Positions 43,939 to 51,094 of a DNA stretch of 64,000 bases are shown here, piece after piece; within the stretch, counting starts at the first letter, position 1; each line of letters starts with the position of its first letter. This DNA comes from Granulicella arctica (GTDB taxonomy: Bacteria; Acidobacteriota; Terriglobia; Terriglobales; Acidobacteriaceae), in the NCBI RefSeq assembly GCF_013410065.1, contig NZ_JACCCW010000002.1, positions 1,674,001 through 1,738,000 on the forward strand, given 5' to 3'. The translations under genes were made by a program, and so were the position numbers. The notes under the pieces are model-generated. The model was not told where the DNA came from. It ran no database searches and saw nothing but the letters and a program-made list of their open reading frames with translations.

Positions 43939-44369
43939 GACTGAGCGAAGTCTACCATCGTGGCGTTGTGCGAGTGTTTTTCCAGCGTGGTCACGGCATC
44001 CAGTTCGGCTCTATAAACTCCTGTAGCGTTGCCGGCTTCGTCCGCGACATCGTACCTGCAAGCATTGCATGCTCGTCATGCATGGCAGATGCTAGGTACT
44101 ATTTAGCGGTAGTGTTTTAGTTTCGATTCAAGCGAACGGACTTACCGCGCAGGAATATTTATTTAATTTGAAGTAAATAAATAGTCTTCTGGACAGAATG
44201 AAATCTCGCAAGTAGAAATCGTTTTCATAAAAAGTGACAAAAATAGCCGTAAGTGGTTTGCCACAATTTATTTCATTCTGTATCGTTTCTATATAAGTGA
44301 CGGTCAGACTTCGATTTTCTTCCTAAGGAAATAGAGTTCATAGCTGAACCGATCTAAATGGAGGTTTTT
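43939..44369 (+). other. Long AT-rich leader/intergenic stretch with inverted repeats
   Basis: About 430 bases without a gene, far richer in A+T from 44101 to 44350 than the surrounding DNA. It holds a 10-base inverted repeat TATTTATTTA (44156-44165) with TAAATAAATA (44174-44183), and a 12-base inverted repeat ACAGAATGAAAT (44193-44204) with ATTTCATTCTGT (44270-44281) enclosing a small GTGG-TTTG-CCAC hairpin (44253-44264). These could fold into a structured 5' leader of the downstream basic protein or be protein-binding sites. Its length and composition are unexplained. Confidence 0.7.
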
Positions 44370-44657
44370 GTGGAAGTCAGTCTTATCATTGCTGGAATCG
44401 ATGCACAGATTCTGAAGCTTACAGAAGCACGCAGGATACTACAAGGCGTTTCTACGCCGACAGCTGCGGCCAAGGCCGGCCGTGGCCGGCCCAAGGGCAG
44501 CAAGAACGCTGCGACTGCTGCTGTTGTTGTCGCACCGGCCGCCCCCATTGCGCGCAAGCGTAAGCTGAGCCCCGAGGGTCGCAAGCGTATTGCCGATGCG
44601 ATGAAGCGTCGTTGGGCAGAGCGCCGGAAGACCGCGACTAAGACCGCTGCCAAGTAA
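44370..44657 (+). CDS. Small basic protein with AT-hook-like motif
   Basis: A 95-residue protein. Residues about 38-46 carry GRGRPKGSK, an AT-hook-like DNA-minor-groove-binding core, and the C-terminal part is KRKLSPEGRKRIADAMKRRWAERRK split here, a positively charged helix seen in many Acidobacteriota and Planctomycetes proteins. A DNA-binding, nucleoid-type role is inferred. The GTG at 44370 is chosen: GGAGG lies 5 bases upstream (44360-44364); an ATG at 44358 would contain this ribosome site. It follows a long AT-rich leader and ends just before a strong terminator. Confidence 0.7.
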   Translation: MEVSLIIAGIDAQILKLTEARRILQGVSTPTAAAKAGRGRPKGSKNAATAAVVVAPAAPIARKRKLSPEGRKRIADAMKRRWAERRKTATKTAAK

Positions 44658-44672
44658 GTAGAAATCCAGGCT

Positions 44673-44713
44673 AAAAAGCGAATAGGACGCATGATGCGTC
44701 CTATTCGCTTTTT
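44673..44713. terminator. Strong bidirectional terminator
   Basis: AAAAAGCGAATAGGACGCAT (44673-44692) is complementary to 44694-44713, with A and T runs on the two sides. It separates the AT-hook-like gene from the convergent methyltransferase gene. Confidence 0.92.
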
Positions 44714-44724
44714 TATTTCTATGG

Positions 44725-45363
44725 CTAACGCGAAGCTACAACCTCGCGAAGGGTGTCTTTCGCGAGAAAGAAACGGGTGCCGCTGAAGTGCTCCAGCAGC
44801 TTCTCGATCTGGCGGTTATTGAAGGTGTGAAGCAGCGGCTGGCTTCCGGAGAGCTGCATCTCCACGATCTCCGAATCTGTCAGATGATAGCGGCGAAACG
44901 CTGCCTCCGGTCCGATGTTCTTCGAATGAAAGAACGCGAGCATCTGTCCGCCGGGCTGCGTGACCTCGTGGAGGCGAGCCATGACGGGAACGTGCAGCGG
45001 CTCCGGCAGATAGTCCATTGCATCCCACAGGATCACGACGTCAAAGACGCGGCCGGAGAAGCTCAGGTTGGTGGCGATAAACTTTGCCACGTCGTAGTGC
45101 GGAGGTTCTCCGTCTTCGCCTGCAACCATCCACTCGGGACGGCTTGCTTCCTCTGCCAGATCGGCCATGTAGATGCTATGGCCGAGACTGGTGATGTAGT
45201 TGATGTTGATGGAGGATGTGGGCCCGATATCGAGGATGCGCAGGGACTCCTGCGTGCGCAGATGCTTGAGCAGCTGCGCCCATCCACTGGAGTGGCGCGG
45301 GATTCGTTCTCCGCTACCGCCGGGCCCGCCAGCCTTGTCATGGTTGCCGAAGAGACTGCGCAT
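44725..45363 (-). CDS. Class I SAM-dependent methyltransferase
   Basis: A 212-residue methyltransferase: motif I LRILDIGPTSSININYI, an acidic loop (MADLAEEASRPEW), and motif IV-like VVILWDAMDYL and 'HEVTQPGGQMLAFFHSK'. The substrate is unknown. It is 16 bases downstream of a bactofilin gene on the same strand, so they form an operon; a role in cell-surface or cytoskeletal modification is possible. Confidence 0.8.
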   Translation of the reverse strand: MRSLFGNHDKAGGPGGSGERIPRHSSGWAQLLKHLRTQESLRILDIGPTSSININYITSLGHSIYMADLAEEASRPEWMVAGEDGEPPHYDVAKFIATNLSFSGRVFDVVILWDAMDYLPEPLHVPVMARLHEVTQPGGQMLAFFHSKNIGPEAAFRRYHLTDSEIVEMQLSGSQPLLHTFNNRQIEKLLEHFSGTRFFLAKDTLREVVASR

Positions 45364-45379
45364 ACGACCGCATACCTTT

Positions 45380-45736
45380 CTACGATGACTGGGGAGCGGA
45401 TGCGCCCGTCGGGTTCAGTTCGACACGGCCCTTGATGACCGCGCTCTCCTCGATGGCAAGACGGTTGGCCAGGACATCGCCGGTAACCACTGCGGTCTGA
45501 CGCAGATCGATGCTGCCGGTTGCCTTGATGTTGCCATCGACACGACCGAAGATGATGACGTCGTGCACATTGATGTCGGCGTTGACACGTGCATTGGGAC
45601 CGATGGTCAAGCGGCTGGTGGTGAGCGTGATCGTACCTTCGATCTGGCCGTCCATGAAGAGATCCTCGCTGCCGGTCAGCTCTCCCCGGATGGTGACGGA
45701 CTTTCCAATGACGGTAGAACCCTCTGCTGGTTTCAT
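45380..45736 (-). CDS. Bactofilin (polymer-forming cytoskeletal protein)
   Basis: A 118-residue bactofilin: a short Ser/Pro tail at the C-terminus and a central right-handed beta-helix with the repeating pattern 'VTIRGELTGSEDLFMDGQIEG', ARVNADINVHDVIIFGRVDG and IEESAVIKGRVEL. Bactofilins polymerise spontaneously and shape cells or anchor enzymes to the membrane. ATG at 45736. The next gene in the operon is a methyltransferase. Confidence 0.93.
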   Translation of the reverse strand: MKPAEGSTVIGKSVTIRGELTGSEDLFMDGQIEGTITLTTSRLTIGPNARVNADINVHDVIIFGRVDGNIKATGSIDLRQTAVVTGDVLANRLAIEESAVIKGRVELNPTGASAPQSS

Positions 45737-45870
45737 GCGGTGATAGCTCCTGTAGGATGACCCTAATCGGGATAGTTCATTTGAGTACGTCTTGCCCGAA
45801 CTATACCCAAGCCTATGCCGCGAGGCAAACCGGCAAACTTTGTCCGTGGTGCAAACGTCTTACACCCAGC

Positions 45871-46833
45871 ATGCTGGAGATACGATCTGGAGCTCGAACG
45901 TTGAAGCGAATTGCGTCTGACAGGCGATACTTTAGCACTCATGGGCGTGTGTCTTCTCAAGTGCCACGGCAGGTATGGATGCTGGGTGTCTGGCTTGGCG
46001 TGGCGAGTTCGTTGCTATCCGCAGGAGCTGTGGCACAGGCGACGGACTCTCCCCTCTCGAAGCCGCCACGGCAATGGGCCGCGGAGACAGCCGCGAATGA
46101 GATCCTCCTCCTGCAACCATCCGATGTTTACCTTCGCTATCGTATGCGTACGGTCGATCAGAAGGGCGAAAAAGTGCGCGACGTCATCGAGAGTAAGGAT
46201 GGAACCGTGGCACGATTGATTCTTCGCGATGGGCATCCCCTGGCACCGGAGGAGGATGCGGCGGAGCGGCAGCGGTTGAACGATATGATCGCTTCGCCGT
46301 CGGACTATGAAAAACATGTGAAAAATGACAGCGCCGGAAAGAAGCTGGCCGCCGATATGATCCGGCTAATGCCCGATGCGATGATCTATACCTATGTTCC
46401 GGGACAGCCTCAGTCCGGGCACGATGAAGGCAGTGGCGAGGTCGTGATGGATTATGCGCCGAATCCGAAGTGGTCGCCGCCATCGACGACGGCGGAGGCG
46501 CTGACCGGCCTCAAAGGACGCATCTGGATCGACATCAAGACACACCAGATGGTGCGGATGGAGGGATACCTTTTCAAGCCGGTGAACCTCGGTTGGGGGA
46601 TGCTGGCGCACATCTATCCGGGGGGCAAGCTGCTGCTGGAGCAGACGAACGCGGGCCATCAGCGCTGGATCTACACGCATTTCACGCAGGAGGTGAGCGT
46701 GCGCGCGCTGATGGTGAAGACGCTGAACGTCAACACGCAGATTGACGCGTCGGAGTTCCAGATACTGCCCGGACCGCTCAGCTACCAGGATGCGATTCGG
46801 CAGCTTCTGGCGACGCCGCTGCCGAATCATTGA
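45871..46833 (+). CDS. Exported protein of unknown function
   Basis: A protein of about 320 residues with a signal-like hydrophobic stretch (VWMLGVWLGVASSLLSAGAV) about 35 residues after the start. The mature part has repeated beta-rich stretches (YRMRTVDQKGEKVRDVIESK, TGLKGRIWIDIKTHQMVRME, ILPGPLSYQDAIR) that recall outer-membrane-lipoprotein sorting (LolA-like) folds in general. I do not recognise the exact family. The start is uncertain: ATG 45871, a GTG near 45946 and ATG 45979 are possible. It is divergent from the bactofilin operon. Confidence 0.65.
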   Translation: MLEIRSGARTLKRIASDRRYFSTHGRVSSQVPRQVWMLGVWLGVASSLLSAGAVAQATDSPLSKPPRQWAAETAANEILLLQPSDVYLRYRMRTVDQKGEKVRDVIESKDGTVARLILRDGHPLAPEEDAAERQRLNDMIASPSDYEKHVKNDSAGKKLAADMIRLMPDAMIYTYVPGQPQSGHDEGSGEVVMDYAPNPKWSPPSTTAEALTGLKGRIWIDIKTHQMVRMEGYLFKPVNLGWGMLAHIYPGGKLLLEQTNAGHQRWIYTHFTQEVSVRALMVKTLNVNTQIDASEFQILPGPLSYQDAIRQLLATPLPNH

Positions 46834-46862
46834 GGTTGTAACTGTTTCGGTACAGACATTAA

Positions 46863-47993
46863 TTAGGCGGTTACGAGTGCCTTTGGCCGAAGGGTCTGAC
46901 GGCGTACGGTGAGCGCTTCGATGCGGTCGCGCTGGACCGGATAGCCGCTTCCCGGCGTGGTGGGAACCACGATCTCCCCTTTTGTGCTGACGATAACAGC
47001 GGGCTCGATGATGTCCTCGGCCCAGTAGCGGCTGGAGGCGGAGACGTCTCCTGGAAGCGTGAAGTTGGGCAGCGAGGAGAGCGCTACATTATGCGCACGA
47101 CCGATGCCGGTCTCGAGCATGCCACCACACCAGACGGGGATACCGCGCTCGGCGGCGGCGTTGTGGACCGCGATGGCCTCCGAGAAGCCGCCGACGCGTC
47201 CGTTTTTGATGTTGATGATCCGGCAGGATTCCATCTCGATGGCGGCGAGCGCATCGCGGCGATTGCGGATGGACTCGTCGAGGCAGATCGCCGTGTCGAG
47301 GCGCTTCTGCAACATCGAGTGGAAGTAGAAATCGTCGTACCAGAGCGGCTGTTCGATCATGAGCAGCTTGAACTGGTCCCAGCTTGCGATGGCGTCGAAG
47401 TCGCGCATGCGGTAGGCGGAGTTGGCGTCGCAGCTCAGCAGAATCTCCGGCCAGCGCTTGCGGACGGCCTCGAAGATCGTCGTGTCCCAGCCGGGTTTGC
47501 ACTTCAGTTTGATGCGCTGGTAGCCCGCGGCGAGTTCAGCAGCAATCGTATCCAGAAGCTGCTCGAGCGAGGGTTGGATGCCGATGGAGACACCGCAGGC
47601 GATCTTCTCGCGTGTACCGCCAAGGAGCTGTGCGAGAGGTACCGCTTCGCGTTGTGCTTCGAGGTCCCAGACGGCGTTCTCGAGGGCGGCCTTGGCCATG
47701 CGGTGGCCGCGCACCTGCTTGAAGATGCGTGGACAGCTTCCGCCGCCTTCGATCTCGGCGTCGAGCAGACGTGGCGCGAGCTCGGTCTCGGTGATGATCC
47801 AGGCGGTATCGATCATCTCGTCGGAGAAGTAGGGGTGCTCGCCGGCGACGCACTCGCCCCATGCGGTGAGGCCCTCGGATTCGAGCTCGACGAGCAGGAT
47901 ACGGCGGCCAGTGGTGAGGCCGAAGCTGGTCTCAAACGGATATGCGAGCGGCATGTTGATCTCGCGGAGGTGGATGGCATCGATCTTAATCAT
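46863..47993 (-). CDS. Enolase-superfamily N-succinylamino-acid racemase/o-succinylbenzoate synthase
   Basis: A 376-residue enolase-superfamily enzyme. The acid/base lysines (RIKLKCKPGWD), metal ligands Asp in LSCDANSAY, Glu in LMIEQPLW and Asp in CLDESIRN, and the opposite-face Lys in IINIKNGRVGG are intact. This pattern fits OSBS/N-acyl- or N-succinylamino acid racemase (NSAR). No other menaquinone genes are near, and a GNAT gene of the type that succinylates amino acids precedes it, so NSAR activity is favoured. The ATG at 47993 has AGGAAG upstream; it overlaps the GNAT gene by 8 bases. Confidence 0.88.
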   Translation of the reverse strand: MIKIDAIHLREINMPLAYPFETSFGLTTGRRILLVELESEGLTAWGECVAGEHPYFSDEMIDTAWIITETELAPRLLDAEIEGGGSCPRIFKQVRGHRMAKAALENAVWDLEAQREAVPLAQLLGGTREKIACGVSIGIQPSLEQLLDTIAAELAAGYQRIKLKCKPGWDTTIFEAVRKRWPEILLSCDANSAYRMRDFDAIASWDQFKLLMIEQPLWYDDFYFHSMLQKRLDTAICLDESIRNRRDALAAIEMESCRIINIKNGRVGGFSEAIAVHNAAAERGIPVWCGGMLETGIGRAHNVALSSLPNFTLPGDVSASSRYWAEDIIEPAVIVSTKGEIVVPTTPGSGYPVQRDRIEALTVRRQTLRPKALVTA

Positions 47994-48777
47994 TGGCGAC
48001 TTCCTGTCGTTCGGGAGTGGCTGCTGCGTCGTGCTCAGTCCAGGGAGCAAGGAGAAACGTGCCGTTGCCGGTTGCATCGCGTTCGTAGTCTACAACGGCA
48101 AGCCCTTCGGCGAAGGCTGTCTGGAGGGCGATGCGGTTACCAGTTTGTAGATCGCTGGCCAGAATACGCTGTGCCGCATCCTGTTTCCACTGGGCGACCA
48201 CCGCCGGGACCTCGATCCGGGCTGTAACGGTCTCCGTGGGGTGCTCCTGCCCGTCCAGAACGGCGACGACGTGCGGGGAGCGCAGCCACCACTCAGCGTA
48301 GAGCCGGTCGGTCGGCAGGCCGCCTTGCAGGGGCGACGAGGAGGGACCGTAGAAGTCGGCATGGTAGCGCCGGACGATGGCTCCGAGGCGGTGGATGTTC
48401 AGGTGGGCGTTTTTGATCTCGAGCGGGTCGAAGGTCCACTCCATCAGATCGAAGCCGCGGGCGAGGGCGTCGTCGCGCTGGGCGAGCTTGAGGCGGCGGC
48501 CGAGGCCCGCGTTGCGGTACTCCGGCAGCACCGCGAGCATGTGCGAGTGGAGATAAGCATGGCCGTTACGGTAGCCCGGCAGCGCCATGGCGAAGCCGAC
48601 GATGGTGTCGCCGTCGAGAGCACCCAGCACCTGACCCCCGATGCGCTGCGCGACGAGGAAGACACGCCGGGGAATGACGTCGCCGTCGCTGTAGCCCCAG
48701 ACCTTGATTTGAAGATCGACGCAACGATCAAACTGCGAGAGTTGATCGAGCGATTCAATGCGAAGTGCGTGAGTCAT
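47986..48777 (-). CDS. GNAT-family acyltransferase (predicted D-amino-acid N-succinyltransferase-like)
   Basis: A 263-residue GNAT protein: 'FAMALPGYRNGHAYLHSHMLAVLPEYRNAGLGRRLKLAQRD' split over residues about 62-103 holds the acyl-CoA loop (RNAGLGRRLK), followed by MEWTFDPLEIKNAHLNIHRLGA. Proteins of this COG3375-like type sit next to NSAR/OSBS genes. In Geobacillus a GNAT succinylase, NSAR and a desuccinylase convert D- to L-amino acids. The desuccinylase is not visible here. It overlaps mazG by ATGA. Confidence 0.8.
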   Translation of the reverse strand: MTHALRIESLDQLSQFDRCVDLQIKVWGYSDGDVIPRRVFLVAQRIGGQVLGALDGDTIVGFAMALPGYRNGHAYLHSHMLAVLPEYRNAGLGRRLKLAQRDDALARGFDLMEWTFDPLEIKNAHLNIHRLGAIVRRYHADFYGPSSSPLQGGLPTDRLYAEWWLRSPHVVAVLDGQEHPTETVTARIEVPAVVAQWKQDAAQRILASDLQTGNRIALQTAFAEGLAVVDYERDATGNGTFLLAPWTEHDAAATPERQEVAND

Positions 48778-49634
48778 AGCTTCGGGGGCCCACCTGCATG
48801 CTCTTTTTTGATCTTTTTAGCCACGGCCCAGAGCTCTTCGAGCTCCACTGGCGTGCGTGCCTCGAGCGCCTCGGAGCTACCGACGGCCTGCTCCATGAGG
48901 GCGAAGCGCTCGCGAAATTTGGCATTGGCGGCACGAAGCGCGGATTCAGGATCGACGCGCAGATGGCGAGCGAGATTGACGGCGGTGAAGAGCAGGTCGC
49001 CCAGCTCCTCCTCGACGGCTGGTGAGGGGGTGGTGGCGCCCGGAGTCAGCTCGGCATGGAGCTCGGCGATCTCCTCCTGGAGCTTGGCGAAGAGGCCTTC
49101 GGCATCCGGCCAGTCGAAGCCGACCTTTGCGGCGCGGGAGCCGAGCTTGCCGGCCTCGAGCATAGCAGGCATGCTGCGGGGAATGTCTCCGAGCAGTGAC
49201 GCAGGGCGGTCAGCGGCCTCCTTCTTTTCGGCTTTTTTGATCTCTTCCCAGTTGCGGAGGACGGTATCGGCGTCGGTCGCGACCGTATCGCCGAAGATAT
49301 GAGGATGGCGGCGGATGAGCTTCGCGTTCAGATTGGCGGCGACGTCCTGGATGGTGAAGTACCCTGCCTCGGAGGCCATCTGCGAGTAGAAGAGCACCTG
49401 AAGCAGCAGGTCGCCCAGCTCGTCCTTCAGATCGGGCCAGGCGCGGCGCTCGATGGCGTCGAAGACCTCATAGGTCTCTTCGAGCGTGTGGCGCTTGATG
49501 GAGTCGAAGGTCTGTTCCCGGTCCCACGGACAGCCGTCGGGACCACGCAGGCGGGCCATGATGCCTATAGCCTGGGCGATGGGGTCGTCGATCACGACAG
49601 GTTCATTCTGTGCCGATCGGGCAACAACAGACAT
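48774..49634 (-). CDS. mazG: Nucleoside triphosphate pyrophosphohydrolase MazG
   Basis: A 286-residue MazG, with two helical domains. The Glu-Glu-x-x-Glu metal-binding helix (LEETYEVFDA), DGCPWDREQTFDSIKRH at the N-terminus, and a second similar block (EEELGDLLFTAVNLARH) are present. It hydrolyses non-canonical NTPs and is a house-cleaning enzyme. First gene of an operon with the GNAT and racemase genes; overlap ATGA. Confidence 0.93.
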   Translation of the reverse strand: MSVVARSAQNEPVVIDDPIAQAIGIMARLRGPDGCPWDREQTFDSIKRHTLEETYEVFDAIERRAWPDLKDELGDLLLQVLFYSQMASEAGYFTIQDVAANLNAKLIRRHPHIFGDTVATDADTVLRNWEEIKKAEKKEAADRPASLLGDIPRSMPAMLEAGKLGSRAAKVGFDWPDAEGLFAKLQEEIAELHAELTPGATTPSPAVEEELGDLLFTAVNLARHLRVDPESALRAANAKFRERFALMEQAVGSSEALEARTPVELEELWAVAKKIKKEHAGGPPKL

Positions 49635-49705
49635 AGAACCACTTTACCCGATTGAGATATGTGTTGTTTCGATTTCCACTGCTGTGCTTTATGCTGGGCT
49701 CGACG

Positions 49706-49924
49706 ATGACATCGCCCGACAAGATACCTCACGCACCGAAGAAAGGCATCAGCCGCTGGGCGCTGCTGCTGATCCTGCCCTATGCTGGCCTCTGCTTCCC
49801 GCAGATCTATGCGCGAGCGACGCCTGCATTGTGGGGCTTTCCGTTCTTCTACTGGTATCAGTTCGCTTGGGTGATCCTGGCCTCGCTCATCATGGGCGTG
49901 GTGTATCGCAAACTGGAAAAGTAA
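49706..49924 (+). CDS. Small DUF3311 membrane protein
   Basis: A 72-residue protein with two transmembrane helices (about 18-34 and 44-65): 'LLLILPYAGLCFPQIYA' and FFYWYQFAWVILASLIMGV. This is the DUF3311 pattern. DUF3311 proteins normally precede a sodium:solute symporter gene; here the next gene is an unrelated OmpA lipoprotein on the other strand, so it is orphaned. The start is uncertain (ATG 49691 or 49706). A terminator-like hairpin follows. Confidence 0.78.
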   Translation: MTSPDKIPHAPKKGISRWALLLILPYAGLCFPQIYARATPALWGFPFFYWYQFAWVILASLIMGVVYRKLEK

Positions 49925-49968
49925 GCCTGGAGCAGTAAAGCTGGGGAGGGTCCTTCTGGGGAGGAAGG

Positions 49969-50002
49969 AGCGGGCGGGGTGTTGCACATGCTCCCCGCCG
50001 CT
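49969..50002 (+). terminator. Probable rho-independent terminator
   Basis: AGCGGGCGGGG (49969-49979) pairs with CCCCGCCGCT (49993-50002) with one bulge, followed by TTTTG. It ends the DUF3311 transcript. Confidence 0.7.
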
Positions 50003-50101
50003 TTTGTTGAAAGGTGCTACTCGTCTACTGCATGATTCGGCAAATAGCTATAAGACAGGAACTACAACTGCAGACTTTGGAGCGAAGGTCTTTGCCCGCG
50101 C

Positions 50102-50866
50102 TTACTCCTGGCCGTTAGGTGCAGGTGCAGAGGCAACGGACGAACTCATGTTGGACATCAGCTTGATCTCAACGCGACGATTCTTTGCTCGTCCTGCCGC
50201 GGTGCGATCGCTGGCTACCTGTACGTCTTTCCCGATACCGACCAGGTAGAACTTGTGCGGCGGGACATTATGCTTTCCCGACAGATAGTTGACGACTGCA
50301 TCGGCACGGCGTTGGCTGAGCTGATAGTTGTACTGCGCGTCACCTGTGGAATCGGTTCCACCCGTGACTTCCAGAATATACCCTCTTGCGGTAGTCAGTG
50401 TCGAGGCGAAGCTGTCGAGCTGCTCGCGGTCGGCTTTGGTCAGTGCGTACTTGTCGAACGCGAAGGTCACGCTCACGTCGGAGAGCGGCTTGTAGTTGTC
50501 CAGATTGGCAACCACACCGGTCAGGCTATCGACGCGGTTGTAGGCGTCCTGGGCGTTCTTCTGTGCGCCATCGGCGGAGGTTCCCGCCGCTACAGCGTGC
50601 TGATCGGCCGTGTTCGCGGCATCCATCGCACCGGCGATACCCTTCTGGGCGCGCTCATCGGTGTCGACGATGTTGCGGTGATCGACGGCGGTCTTCGCGT
50701 CAAGCTCGTTGGTCTGCTGAATGATCGGGGCGGTCTGTGAACGCACATAGTTCTTGCTGGAGCAGCCAGTGAGTACAAATAAGGCAGCGGTGCCTAGAAC
50801 GGCAGCCTGGAGGATGAAGATTCTAGAATCGGGGGCTTTGCGAGTCGTATGGATATCCAGTGTCAT
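50102..50866 (-). CDS. OmpA-family peptidoglycan-binding lipoprotein
   Basis: A 254-residue lipoprotein: lipobox LTGC (Cys about 35), an Ala/Asp-rich coiled spacer (about 45-130) and an OmpA C-terminal domain (VTFAFDKYALTKADREQLD, 'GGTDSTGDAQYNYQLSQRRA', and RAKNRRVEIKL) that binds peptidoglycan. It anchors the outer membrane to the cell wall. The ATG at 50866 has AGGAG 9 bases upstream; the earlier in-frame start lacks one. Confidence 0.9.
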   Translation of the reverse strand: MTLDIHTTRKAPDSRIFILQAAVLGTAALFVLTGCSSKNYVRSQTAPIIQQTNELDAKTAVDHRNIVDTDERAQKGIAGAMDAANTADQHAVAAGTSADGAQKNAQDAYNRVDSLTGVVANLDNYKPLSDVSVTFAFDKYALTKADREQLDSFASTLTTARGYILEVTGGTDSTGDAQYNYQLSQRRADAVVNYLSGKHNVPPHKFYLVGIGKDVQVASDRTAAGRAKNRRVEIKLMSNMSSSVASAPAPNGQE

Positions 50867-51094
50867 TGTGCAAATCTCCTGTAGTGCAGGTGCAACCACG
50901 GAGAAAGTGATGCAACCGTTTGGCCAAACTATTGCATGACATGCTAAATCATTTACTTACAGCACTTAGGAGAGATTTAACACACCCCAACTGGCGTCCG
51001 GCTGCATGATCGCGCCGGAACTTTTGCCCCGTTTGTGCGTCAAATTTACCGACCCTGATGGTCTAGCCTCTGGGCATCTACACTGATTACGTTG

